This document shows positions 17,884 through 25,987 of a stretch of DNA of 64,000 bases, in pieces. Below the pieces are notes generated by a model. The model did no database searches and had not been told where the DNA came from. It saw only the letters and a program-made list of their open reading frames with translations. Every line of letters starts with the position of its first letter. Within the stretch, counting starts at the first letter, position 1. This DNA comes from Gaiellasilicea sp963811885 (GTDB lineage: Bacteria > Actinomycetota > Thermoleophilia > Gaiellales > Gaiellaceae): contig CAWETB010000012.1 in the NCBI GenBank assembly GCA_963811885.1, positions 1-64,000 of the forward strand, read 5' to 3'. The translations under genes and the position numbers were made by a program.

Positions 17884-18753
17884 ATGCGACGCACACTCCT
17901 CATCCTGACCTCGCTCGTCGCCGCACTCGTGGCCGTCTCACCGGCCACCGCCGCCACGACGAAGACCGTCTCGATCAAGCGGGCGGCGTTCTCGCCCGCC
18001 ACCGTCAACATCATCGCCGGCGACTCGATCCGCTGGCGCAACGACGACACCCAGAACCACCAGGTCGTCTCCACGACCGGCGCCTTCGCCTCGCCCGTGC
18101 TCTCGCGCGGTAAGACCTACACCTTCAGGTTCGACGTCGCGGGCACGTATCAGTACCGCAACGCCCTCCACCCGTCCGTCACCGGCACGATCAAGGTCGC
18201 CGGACCGCCCCCTGCGGTCACGCTCGCGCGTCTCGCAGCCGCAGATCGCCTACGGCGCCAGGGTGACGCTCACCGGCCAGGTCAACAACAAGAAGGCCGG
18301 CGAGAACGTGCAGCTCAGCTACCAGCCCTACGGCCAGGCGTCGGAGATCGTCCTGGCGACCGTGATCACCGGCGCCGACGGGACGTTCTCGTACGCCGTC
18401 GCGCCGAAGATCCTCACCAACTACCGCGCCAAGTGGAAGACCGCCTCGAGCCTCGTGATCAGCACGGCCGTGGCGCCCGTCGATCTCCTTCGGACGCAAC
18501 AACGGGTTCCTCGCGCGCGTCTACGCCGGCCGCAGCATGGCGAGGAAGCAGATCCAGCTCCAGCGGCTCTCCGCCTTCGGGCAGTGGGTCACGATCAAGC
18601 GCGTCTTCCTCGATCTCAACTCCCGCGCCCGCTTCCAGGCGACGCTCCCCTGTGGGGCGAACCGTCTTGCGGATCGCGATGTCCGTCAATCAGTCGGGCG
18701 CCGGCTACCTCGGTGCGTTCAGCCGCGAGACCACGTGGCGGCGCGCCTGCTAG
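17884..18753 (+). CDS. Secreted cupredoxin-domain protein, three frame breaks
   Basis: A signal peptide (residues 1-23) precedes a plastocyanin-like domain: FSPATVNIIAGDSIRWRNDD, NHQVVSTTG and the Tyr/His copper region YQYRNALHPSVTG. This is a type-1-copper-like fold, although the usual second Cys ligand appears replaced. A second beta-rich domain follows (VTLTGQVNNKKAGENVQL, then RNNGFLARVYAGRS, ending ETTWRRAC). Breaks near 18228, 18482 and 18665 each look like one extra base; corrected length 288 aa. Probably an extracellular or cell-surface protein. Confidence 0.8.
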   Translation: MRRTLLILTSLVAALVAVSPATAATTKTVSIKRAAFSPATVNIIAGDSIRWRNDDTQNHQVVSTTGAFASPVLSRGKTYTFRFDVAGTYQYRNALHPSVTGTIKVAGPPPAVTLARLAAADRLRRQGDAHRPGQQQEGRRERAAQLPALRPGVGDRPGDRDHRRRRDVLVRRRAEDPHQLPRQVEDRLEPRDQHGRGARRSPSDATTGSSRASTPAAAWRGSRSSSSGSPPSGSGSRSSASSSISTPAPASRRRSPVGRTVLRIAMSVNQSGAGYLGAFSRETTWRRAC

Positions 18754-18785
18754 CGACGTAAACGAAGTACGGAAGGGGTCTCAAC

Positions 18786-19589
18786 ATGAAACGACGCACC
18801 ATTCTCTGGACTGCGCTCGCGAGCACGCTGGTCGTGCTCGCGGCCGTCGCAGGCTTCGCGGAGGTCGCCGACTCGGCGTCCCAGGCGGCGCCGTCGAACC
18901 AGTCGCCGCCGGCCGTCTCGGGCACGCCCGAGGAGGGCAAGACGCTGACGACGACGAACGGCAACTGGACCGGCACGGCGCCGATCACCTTCGCCTACTC
19001 GTGGCGGCGCTGCGACGAGGACGGCGGCAGCTGCTCCCAGATCGGCGGCGCCACCGACAAGACCTACGTGCTGAAGAAGGTCGATGTCGGCAACACGATC
19101 CGCTCCCGCGTGACGGCACGGAACAGTGACGGCTCCACGTCGGCGACGTCGGTTCCAACGGCCGTGATCCGCACCGCCGCCGCTCCGACGCCGACCGGCT
19201 GCAACGGCAACGCGCCGATCGCGATCGCGGGCATCTCGCTGCCCGACCGGCTGAACATCGACGGCCAGACGATCAGCCCGTCGGTCGTCGGCCGCTCGAC
19301 GAAGTCGATCACGTTGCGTTTCCACGTCTCGTGCAAGGGCAAGTCCGTGCAGGGCGCGGTCGTCTACGCACCGGCGGTGCCCTACAACCAGTTCACCGAT
19401 CCCGGCGAGGCCGCGACCGGAGCAGACGGTTGGGCACAGGTGACCGTGAGCCAGCTGAGCGGCTTCCCGGCCGCGCGTAGCCAGCAGCTGCTGGTCGTCT
19501 TCGCCCGCGCCCGCAAGCCCGGCGAGGACGTCCTCGGCGGCGTCTCGACGCGGCGTCTCATCTCGTTCCCGGTCGACCTGCGCCGGTAG
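18786..19589 (+). CDS. Secreted Ig-like repeat protein
   Basis: A 267-aa protein with a signal peptide (residues 1-32) and an Ig-like domain of the form PPAVSGTPEEGKTLTTTNGNW ... FAYSWRRCDEDGGSCSQI ... VDVGNTIRSRVTARNSDGS, a repeat frequent in Thermoleophilia surface proteins. A second beta domain (residues 140-260) has Cys-paired strands. GGAAGGGG lies before the ATG. A strong hairpin follows. Confidence 0.8.
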   Translation: MKRRTILWTALASTLVVLAAVAGFAEVADSASQAAPSNQSPPAVSGTPEEGKTLTTTNGNWTGTAPITFAYSWRRCDEDGGSCSQIGGATDKTYVLKKVDVGNTIRSRVTARNSDGSTSATSVPTAVIRTAAAPTPTGCNGNAPIAIAGISLPDRLNIDGQTISPSVVGRSTKSITLRFHVSCKGKSVQGAVVYAPAVPYNQFTDPGEAATGADGWAQVTVSQLSGFPAARSQQLLVVFARARKPGEDVLGGVSTRRLISFPVDLRR

Positions 19590-19599
19590 AGGGGAGAGG

Positions 19600-19633
19600 A
19601 GGCCCGGGGAAGCGCTCGCGTTTCCCCGGGCCT
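19600..19633 (+). terminator. Hairpin terminator after the Ig-like gene
   Basis: Perfect 12-bp arms AGGCCCGGGGAA/TTCCCCGGGCCT with a 10-nt loop, 11 nt after the stop. No T-tract follows, as in many high-GC actinobacterial terminators. It separates the Ig-like gene from the selenoprotein operon. Confidence 0.6.
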
Positions 19634-19656
19634 GTCCGACCTGAGAAGATCGAGGC

Positions 19657-20207
19657 GTGGCCCACCTGCGCCTGACCGACGTCGACGAGGCCACCGGCCC
19701 GCTCAAGGACGAGTACGACGCCGCGATCGGCCGCGCCGGGAAGGTCTTCAACATCGTCAAGGCGATGAGCCCGAACCCGGACGTGCTCCACCGCTCGATG
19801 GAGCTCTACAAGGGGATCATGTTCGGCCCCTCGAAGCTGTCCCGGCAGGAGCGCGAGCTGCTCGCCACCGTCGTCTCACGGGAGAACGACTGCCATTACT
19901 GAACGCGCTCGCACGCAGACGACCTCCGTGCCGAGGGCGCCGACGAACGACTGGTGGACGCAGTGCGCCCACGACTACCGCACGCGCCGATCTGCCGGCG
20001 CCGGTGCGCGCGCTCTGCGACTACGCGGCCAAGCTCACGCACGTCCCGACCGCGGTCGGCGCTGCGGACGTCGACGAGCTGCGCCGTCACGGCTGGGACG
20101 ACGAGGCGATTCACGACGCGATCCAGGTGATCGCGTACTTCAACTACATCAACCGGATCGCCGAGGCCGTCGGGGTCGGCCCGGAGCCGGAGTGGGAGGA
20201 GAGATGA
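19657..20207 (+). CDS. AhpD-like (carboxymuconolactone decarboxylase family) selenoprotein with C-x-x-U motif
   Basis: From GTG 19657 the frame gives MELYKGIMFGPSKLSRQERE, then LLATVVSRENDCHY, the AhpD/CMD approach to its CxxC-x3-H centre. At that point TGA (19900-19902) stands where the second Cys belongs, followed in frame by TRSHADDL, which supplies the conserved His four residues later. Read as Sec the motif is C79-H80-Y81-U82-x3-H86. The C-terminal half continues as HDYRT, ADLPAPVRALCDYAAKL and ends IAYFNYINRIAEAVGV, the normal family end, after two extra-base breaks near 19966 and 19984. Corrected length is 182 aa. The role is probably thiol- or peroxide-linked redox. A SECIS-like hairpin follows the TGA. 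The stop overlaps the cupin start (ATGA). Confidence 0.85.
19920..19939 (+). promoter_or_regulatory. SECIS-like hairpin after the Sec codon
   Basis: CGACCTC (19920-19926) pairs with GAGGGCG (19933-19939), six Watson-Crick pairs with one A-G mismatch, around the loop CGTGCC. The loop G (19928) is 26 nt after the TGA, inside the 16-37 nt range reported for bacterial SECIS elements, and is followed by U. The fold would be bound by the SelB C-terminal domain. It lies within coding sequence, as bacterial SECIS elements do. Confidence 0.65.
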
Positions 20208-20563
20208 GCGGCTTCACGATCGTGCACATGGACGACTTCGAGCGTCCGTTCCCGAAGTGGGCTCTCGCGCGCAAGTCGCTCGGGCTGCAGTCGTTCGGGA
20301 TGAACGTCTGCGAGCTGGCGCCCGGCGAGACGATCCCCGAGCACGACGAGACGGGCAGCGACCAGGAGGAGGTCTTCATCGTGCTCTCCGGGGACGCGAC
20401 CATGGTGATCGACGGCGAGGACCATCCGGCGCCGGCCGGGACGTTCACGCGGCTCGACCCGGAGCCGAAGCGGACGGTCGTCAATCGCAGCGACGCAGAC
20501 GCAACGGTCCTGATCGTCTCGGCGCCGCGAACGAGCGGCTACACGCCGATGGAGTGGGCGTGA
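20204..20563 (+). CDS. Cupin-domain protein
   Basis: A 119-aa single cupin: GMNVCELAPGETIPEHDETGSDQEEVFIVLSG matches cupin motif 1 (H-x-H/D...E pattern with EHDE), and HPAPAGTFTRLDPEPKRTV matches motif 2. Catalytic and non-catalytic cupins cannot be told apart here. It overlaps the selenoprotein stop (ATGA) and the nitrilase start (GTGA), so the three genes form one translation-coupled unit. Confidence 0.85.
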   Translation: MSGFTIVHMDDFERPFPKWALARKSLGLQSFGMNVCELAPGETIPEHDETGSDQEEVFIVLSGDATMVIDGEDHPAPAGTFTRLDPEPKRTVVNRSDADATVLIVSAPRTSGYTPMEWA

Positions 20564-21489
20564 GGGAGCGCGTCACCGCCGCGTGCGTCCAGGTCGAGCC
20601 GGCGATCTTCGACCGCTCCGGCACGATCGACCGCGTCGCCGAGCGGACGGCGGAGGCGGCTGCAGCGGGTGCGCAGCTCGTCGTCTTCCCGGAGACCTTC
20701 ATCCCCGCGTATCCGTCGTCCGTCTGGGCGAAGGCGCTCGCCGGCTGGTCCGAGCCCGGCGCGAAGGAGGCGTTCGCGCTCCTCCACCGCGAGTCGCTGG
20801 AGATCCCGGGCGCGGACGCCGACCGGCTCGCCGCGATCGCCCGCGAGCACGGCGTCTGGCTCGTGGTCGGCGTCAACGAGGCGGATCCGGAGCGAGCCGG
20901 GACGCTCTTCAACTCGCTGCTCTACTACTCACCGGAGGGCGAGCTGGCGCTGCACCACCGCAAGCTCGTGCCGACGAACCACGAGCGGCTCGTCTGGGGC
21001 CAGGGCGACGGGCGCGGGTTGCGGGCGATCGAGTCGCCGCTCGGCCGGCTCGGCGGCCTGATCTGCTGGGAGAACTACATGCCGCTCGCCCGCTTCGCGC
21101 TCTACGAGTCCGGCGTCGAGATCTACATCGCCTCGACGGCCGACGACGGCGACTCGTGGCAGGCGACGCTGCAGCACATCGCGCTCGAGTCCCGCTCCTT
21201 CGTGATCGCGCCCTGCCACTTCCAGCGCGCCGGCTCGTACCCGGACGACTTCCCGCTCAGCGGGCTGCTGGAGGGCCGCGACCTGCTCGGCCGCGGCGGC
21301 TCGGCGATCCTCGCTCCGGACGGGAGCTATCTGGCAGGCCCGCTCTACGGCGAGGAAGGGATCCTCTACGCGGAGCTCGACCCGGACGTGCTCCTGCAGG
21401 CGCGGCAGCGCTTCGACCCCGCCGGCCACTACCACCGGCCGGACGTGCTCCGGCTGACGGTCAGCCCGCTGGAGTCGCCCGGACGGTGA
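20560..21489 (+). CDS. Nitrilase-family carbon-nitrogen hydrolase
   Basis: A 309-aa enzyme of the nitrilase superfamily. The catalytic triad is visible as Glu45 (VVFPETF), Lys135 (HHRKLVPTNHERLVWG) and Cys169 (GGLICWENYMP). The WENYMPL sequence and the R-L-V-W-G-x-G-D-G stretch resemble branch-1 nitrilases and aliphatic or aryl nitrilases rather than amidases. It hydrolyses R-CN to the acid plus ammonia in that branch. GTG 20560 overlaps the cupin stop. It is last in the Sec-AhpD/cupin/nitrilase operon. Confidence 0.9.
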   Translation: MRERVTAACVQVEPAIFDRSGTIDRVAERTAEAAAAGAQLVVFPETFIPAYPSSVWAKALAGWSEPGAKEAFALLHRESLEIPGADADRLAAIAREHGVWLVVGVNEADPERAGTLFNSLLYYSPEGELALHHRKLVPTNHERLVWGQGDGRGLRAIESPLGRLGGLICWENYMPLARFALYESGVEIYIASTADDGDSWQATLQHIALESRSFVIAPCHFQRAGSYPDDFPLSGLLEGRDLLGRGGSAILAPDGSYLAGPLYGEEGILYAELDPDVLLQARQRFDPAGHYHRPDVLRLTVSPLESPGR

Positions 21490-21925
21490 TCCGGTCGCCG
21501 GCCCGGACCCGCCAGCGGCGGAACGCGCCCGCGTTCACCTCGAGCACGGAGCGGTAGGCGACCTTGGGGTCGTAGATCCGGCAGGGATCACGCCGGCAGG
21601 GCTGCATCGTGAAGATGCGCAGGATCTTCCCGCGGGCGTCGGCGAACGCGATGTCGAGCGGGATCAGCGTGTCCTTCATCCAGTAGCCGCCCCGGTGGGC
21701 CTCCGGGTAGAGGAAGGCCATCCCGGCCTTCGCCGCCAGCGAGCGGCGGTTCATCAGGCCTCGCTCGCGCTCCGCGTGCGTGCGTGCCAGCTCGACCTTG
21801 AGGACGACACGCGCCGGGCCGCCGGTGCCCGGTGCAATCGTCGCGGTGCCGCGCTGGAAGCCCGGCGAGGCGAGCGCAGCGGCGGGCAGCACGACGGCGA
21901 GAACGAGGAGCAGGACCGGGCGCAC
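21461..21925 (-). CDS. DUF192 secreted protein
   Basis: A 154-aa protein with a signal peptide (VRPVLLLVLAVVLPAAALA) and a DUF192 domain: ERERGLMNRRSLAAKAGMAF, GYWMKDTLIPLDIAFADARG, ILRIFTMQPCRRDPCRIYD, YRSVLEVNAGAFRRW. The role of the domain is unknown. GTG 21925 is chosen to begin at the signal peptide. The 3' end overlaps the converging nitrilase gene by 29 nt. Confidence 0.88.
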   Translation of the reverse strand: MRPVLLLVLAVVLPAAALASPGFQRGTATIAPGTGGPARVVLKVELARTHAERERGLMNRRSLAAKAGMAFLYPEAHRGGYWMKDTLIPLDIAFADARGKILRIFTMQPCRRDPCRIYDPKVAYRSVLEVNAGAFRRWRVRAGDRITVRATPAG

Positions 21926-22041
21926 GGCCGCAGTGTTGCAGCCGCCTGCCTTGTAGCGATCCGCGCGATCCCCTACCCTGGATCCGTACATCGCAGACAC
22001 GAAACGGGAGTCGTTGCGGCCGGCTCGGGAGGGGGTTCCGG

Positions 22042-23106
22042 ATGGCCGAGATCGCGCACCCGTACCAGGAGACGGCGGTCGCCGACGAACGTGCCGCCAC
22101 GCAGCGGCGTTCGCATCGCGTCTCCTTCTCCGAGCTCGTCGAAGCGTGGGCGTTCCGGGAGTCCGGCACAGCGTCGGAGGATCGCTTCCAGGAGCTTCGC
22201 GACTCGTTCGTGCGTGACCACGGCGAGATCACCGACTCCTACATCTGCGAGAGCGGGCCGATGGCCGTCGCGGTGACGGCGATCCCGCCGAAGCCGCTCG
22301 AGCGCAAGCTGCTCCGGCTCAAGGACCGGATCGAGATGCACAGCGAGACCGAGCGGCTCGTGCGGATGCACCCGGAGGTGGCGCAGGTGCTGCATCGCGC
22401 CGAGGTGCAGTACGTCTCCGTCCGGAACGCGCTCCGCGGCCTCAGCCAGAAGCTGCTCGTGAACTGGCTCTTCGTCTGGATGCGCGACCTGATGCTCTCG
22501 GCGATCCCCGAGACGGACGGCACGGTCACACCCCTGACGGAGAAGCAGATCGCGGAGCAGGGGAAGGAGCTCGACCGGATCGCGGAGCACTACGAGCAGG
22601 CCGCGTCCCGCGAGGCGCAGATCGTCTACCTCGGCGGGATGCTCGGCGGCGTTCTCGCGCTGTGTGCGATCACGGTCCCGATCGGGATCCTGCTCGCGGC
22701 CAGCGATGTGCCCGTCAACCTGACCACGTTCTTCGGGTGCGTGATCGCGGGCGCGCTCGGCGCTCTCGTCAGCGTCGTCACCCGGATGAGCGCCGACAAG
22801 TTCCACGTCCGCCACGAGGTCGGCCGTTCGTACGTCCAGCGGGTGGCGGCCTTCCGGCCGTTCATCGGCAGCGTCTTCGGCCTGCTCGTGTACTTCGCGC
22901 TCCAGGGCGGGTTGATCCGGCAGCTCGACGTGCCGACCGACGAACGCGACCGCTTCGCGTTCTTCCTCGTCCTCGCCTTCGCAGCCGGGTTCAGCGAGCG
23001 ACTGGTGAAGGAGGTGCTCCGCACGACGGACGGCGACGGAACCGCTACGACGCCGGCGCCGAAGCCCGACGGCGAAGTACCCGCACCTCCCCAACCCGGC
23101 GCGTAA
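22042..23106 (+). CDS. Four-span membrane protein of unknown function
   Basis: A 354-aa protein. Residues 1-190 are charged and helical. Four hydrophobic spans follow: near residues 195-220, 228-250, 275-295 and 305-325 (LGGMLGGVLALCAITVPIG, FGCVIAGALGALVSVV, FGLLVYFALQGG, FAFFLVLAFAAGF). The tail is Pro-rich. ATG 22042 follows GGGAGGGGG. I do not recognise the family. It converges on selB, with a 62-nt overlap. Confidence 0.75.
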   Translation: MAEIAHPYQETAVADERAATQRRSHRVSFSELVEAWAFRESGTASEDRFQELRDSFVRDHGEITDSYICESGPMAVAVTAIPPKPLERKLLRLKDRIEMHSETERLVRMHPEVAQVLHRAEVQYVSVRNALRGLSQKLLVNWLFVWMRDLMLSAIPETDGTVTPLTEKQIAEQGKELDRIAEHYEQAASREAQIVYLGGMLGGVLALCAITVPIGILLAASDVPVNLTTFFGCVIAGALGALVSVVTRMSADKFHVRHEVGRSYVQRVAAFRPFIGSVFGLLVYFALQGGLIRQLDVPTDERDRFAFFLVLAFAAGFSERLVKEVLRTTDGDGTATTPAPKPDGEVPAPPQPGA

Positions 23107-24685
23107 CGCCGTCCGCGTCGAGACGCTCGAGCAGCAGCTGAGCGTCGCGGCGGCCGCAGCCGGCCAGATCGCGGAAGCGGGCCAGCGAGATCTGCCCTGC
23201 CGCAGCGCACTCCTCGAGCACGAGCGAGCGCGCCCGCTCGTAGGCGGCTGCCGTCACCGCCCAGCCGTCGCCGAGACGCACGAGCCTGCCCGCTCGCTCG
23301 AGGAAGCGGGCGAGCTCCGCGTCCTCCGCCTTCGCCGCGCCGGGCTCCGCCGCGGCAACCGACGCCAGCAGCCGCTCGGCGTCGGCAGTGCGGGCGCCGA
23401 GCGCGCCGGTCGCGCCCGGCCGGTAGAGCATCGAGCCGCGCCGTTCGAACGGGAGCCGGGCGAGCACGTCCTTCGCCCACGGCTCGGTCGGCGCGGGAGT
23501 GCCGGGATCGAGCGGGTCGGCCTGGTCGAGCTCGCTCTCCAGCCGGGCTTCGAGCTCGGCCAGCCACTCGTCGGAGAAGCGCCACTCGCCGTCCACGAGC
23601 GCCGGCGCGTGGACGGGCGCGTCGCCGCGCCGGGCCTGCTCGAACCGGGCCGGGTCGGCGTGACGCTTCGGGGCGGGGTCGAGCACGGTGCCGCCGCCGA
23701 CGGTCGTCGCGTCGCGGAGAACGACCCGGTCGCCACGTGCCGCGACGATCGGCGCCGCCAGCCGTAGCTGCGCGTCGTCGCCGACCCGGACGACGCGGGC
23801 GAGGACGGCGGCCGTGCCGTGGTGGACGTGCAGGCGCGCACCGTCCGCGATCGGCTCGAGCTCGTCGAGCGCGACGTCGAGCCGGTAGCTCGGCCGCAGG
23901 CTGCCGGGGGCGATCAGCACGTCACCGCGGCGCAGCTCGCTCCGCTCGACGCCCGGGAGTGCGAGCGCGACCCGCTGGCCCGCCTCTGCCCGCTCGACGG
24001 CGCGGTCGTGCACCTGCACGCTGCGGACGCGCACGTCGCGCCCGGCCGGCTCGGCCCGGAGCACGTCGCCCTCGGCGACTGTCCCCGACCAGAGCGTCCC
24101 GGTCGCGACCGTCCCGATCCCGCGCAGCGAGAAGACGCGATCGACGTAGAGGCGCGCCGCCTCCGAGTCGGCGGGCTTGTGTTTCTGAAACACAAGCTCC
24201 GTGGCGCGGCCGAGCGCGTCGCGAAGCTCGTCGAGCCCGGCGCCGGTCTTGGCGCTGACCGCGATCGCCTCCGCCTCGGGGACCAGCTCGCGCGCCTCGT
24301 CGAGCGTGAGAGCGAGCAGCTCCTCGTCGACGGCGTCGGCCTTCGTCACCGCGACGACGCCGTGCTCGATCCCGAGCAGGCGGATGATCGCGAGGTGCTC
24401 GAGCGTCTGGGGACGCGCACCCTCGCCGGCGTCGATCACGAGCAGGAAGAGATCGATCCCGGTCGCGCCCGCGACCATGTTGCGGACGAACCGCTCGTGC
24501 CCCGGAACGTCGATCAGCGAGAGCCGGCGTCCGTCGGGCAGGTCGAGCGGGGCGTAGCCGAGGTCGATCGAGATCCCGCGCTTCTGCTCCTCGGGCAGCC
24601 GGTCGGTGTCCTTCCCGGTCAAGGCCCGGACGAGCCACGTCTTGCCGTGGTCGATGTGGCCGGCGGTGCCGACGGTCAGCGGCAT
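23045..24685 (-). CDS. selB: Selenocysteine-specific elongation factor SelB
   Basis: A 546-aa translational GTPase that carries Sec-tRNA-Sec to UGA codons with a SECIS. GTPase motifs: GTAGHIDHGKTWLVRALTG (G1), RGISIDLGYAPLDLP (G2), DVPGHERFVRNM (G3), TKAD (G4). Beta-barrel domains follow and the C-terminal third contains winged-helix sequence that reads the SECIS (LARFRDLAGCGRRDAQLLLERL). It is shorter than E. coli SelB (614 aa), as many are. The start overlaps the selA stop by 10 nt. Confidence 0.96.
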   Translation of the reverse strand: MPLTVGTAGHIDHGKTWLVRALTGKDTDRLPEEQKRGISIDLGYAPLDLPDGRRLSLIDVPGHERFVRNMVAGATGIDLFLLVIDAGEGARPQTLEHLAIIRLLGIEHGVVAVTKADAVDEELLALTLDEARELVPEAEAIAVSAKTGAGLDELRDALGRATELVFQKHKPADSEAARLYVDRVFSLRGIGTVATGTLWSGTVAEGDVLRAEPAGRDVRVRSVQVHDRAVERAEAGQRVALALPGVERSELRRGDVLIAPGSLRPSYRLDVALDELEPIADGARLHVHHGTAAVLARVVRVGDDAQLRLAAPIVAARGDRVVLRDATTVGGGTVLDPAPKRHADPARFEQARRGDAPVHAPALVDGEWRFSDEWLAELEARLESELDQADPLDPGTPAPTEPWAKDVLARLPFERRGSMLYRPGATGALGARTADAERLLASVAAAEPGAAKAEDAELARFLERAGRLVRLGDGWAVTAAAYERARSLVLEECAAAGQISLARFRDLAGCGRRDAQLLLERLDADGVTRRVGEVRVLRRRASAPAS

Positions 24686-25944
24686 GCGTGCACGGCCGCC
24701 GCGACCTCGTCGGCCTCGGCGTCGGTGAGCGTCCGGCAGTCGAGCAGCGTGCGCCCGTCGCGGACGACGGCGATCACCGGCGGCTCGTGCGAGCGCAGCG
24801 CGGCGGCCAGCTCCTCCTCGACCGCGCAGGCGAAGCTCGGCAGCTCGGCCAGCGGCAGCGCGCCGCCTCCCACGCGCGCGACGGTCTCCTCGACGGCGCC
24901 GCCGGTCGCCGCGGCGAGGCGCTCGGCGCGGTTGCGGACGGCATCGACAGGCTCACGCAGCATCCGCAGCACCGGGATCTCGTCGGGCCGGTCGAGGTAG
25001 AGCGCGAGCGTCCCCTCGAGCGCAGCGAGCGTCAGCTTGTCCGAGCGGAGAGCGCGGTGGAGCGGGTGGCGGCGCAGCTTCTCGACCAGGTCGGCCCGGC
25101 CGGCGACGATCCCGGCCTGCGGGCCGCCCAGCAGCTTGTCCCCCGAGAAGCAGACGAGGTCGGCCCCCGCGGCGAGGGCGGCGGCAGGCGTCGGCTCGCC
25201 CTCGACGTCGACGAGCGCGCCGGAGCCGAGGTCGTCGAGGAGCGGTAGCTCGTGGCGGCGTGCGACGGCCGCGAGCTCGTCGAGCCGCGGCTGCTCGGTG
25301 AAGCCGACGACGCGGAAATTCGACTGGTGGACACGCAGTAGCAGCGCCGTCTCCGGCCCGATCGCGCGCTCGTAGTCGGCCGCCCGCGTCCGGTTCGTCG
25401 TCCCGACCTCGACCAGACGCGCGCCGGAGCGGGCGAGCACGTCGGGGATCCGGAAGCCGTCGCCGATCTCGATCAGCTCGCCGCGCGAGACGACGACCTC
25501 GCGGCCCTCCGCGAGTGCAGCGAGCGCGAGCAGCATCGCCGCGGCGTTGTTGTTGACGACGATCGCGGCCTCGGCGCCGGTCAGGCGGCGGAGCAGCGGC
25601 GCGAGGTGATCCTGCCGTGAGCCGCGCGAGCCGGAGGAGAGGTCGTACTCGAGGTTGGAGTAGCCGCTCGCGTCCGCGATCCGGTCGAGCGCCGCCGGCG
25701 CCAGCGGCGCCCGCCCGAGGTTCGTGTGCACGAGCACGCCGGTCGCGTTGAGAACGCGGCGGAGCGCCGGCCGGCGCGCGGCGGCGAGCGCCTCGTCGAG
25801 CCGAGCCTGCAGGTCGCCGGGCTCGGAACCCGCCCTGATCTCCTCGCGCGCGCGCTCGAGCACCTCCCGCGCAGCCGCGACCGCGAGCGGATCGCTCGTG
25901 CCGCGCACGAGCTCGTCGACGGAAGGAAGATCCCGCAATCTCAC
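24676..25944 (-). CDS. selA: L-seryl-tRNA(Sec) selenium transferase SelA
   Basis: A PLP enzyme that converts seryl-tRNA-Sec to selenocysteinyl-tRNA-Sec using selenophosphate. The 422-aa product has RRVLNATGVLVHTNLGRAPL, NNNAAAMLLALAAL and the PLP-binding lysine in FSGDKLLGGPQAG (Lys270). GTG 25944 is chosen because TACACT ends 8 nt upstream and earlier in-frame sequence is not conserved. It forms an operon with selB. selD, which makes selenophosphate, is not in the window. Confidence 0.96.
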   Translation of the reverse strand: MRLRDLPSVDELVRGTSDPLAVAAAREVLERAREEIRAGSEPGDLQARLDEALAAARRPALRRVLNATGVLVHTNLGRAPLAPAALDRIADASGYSNLEYDLSSGSRGSRQDHLAPLLRRLTGAEAAIVVNNNAAAMLLALAALAEGREVVVSRGELIEIGDGFRIPDVLARSGARLVEVGTTNRTRAADYERAIGPETALLLRVHQSNFRVVGFTEQPRLDELAAVARRHELPLLDDLGSGALVDVEGEPTPAAALAAGADLVCFSGDKLLGGPQAGIVAGRADLVEKLRRHPLHRALRSDKLTLAALEGTLALYLDRPDEIPVLRMLREPVDAVRNRAERLAAATGGAVEETVARVGGGALPLAELPSFACAVEEELAAALRSHEPPVIAVVRDGRTLLDCRTLTDAEADEVAAAVHACR

Positions 25945-25952
25945 GGAAAACG

Positions 25953-25980
25953 AGTGTAGTGCCGTCGCAGCGGCTACTTT
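25953..25980. promoter_or_regulatory. Back-to-back -10 elements of selA and the VanW gene
   Basis: TACACT (25958-25953, minus) lies 8 nt before the selA GTG, and TACTTT (25975-25980, plus) lies 7 nt before the VanW GTG. Both genes thus appear leaderless and their promoters share a 43-bp gap, so their polymerases would compete. Confidence 0.5.
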
Positions 25981-25987
25981 GCAAATC

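Noticed and set aside
19657..19902. Truncated AhpD pseudogene ending at TGA
   Set aside because: Homology continues in frame after the TGA to the conserved His and, after two base errors, to the normal C-terminus. Sec machinery is encoded nearby.
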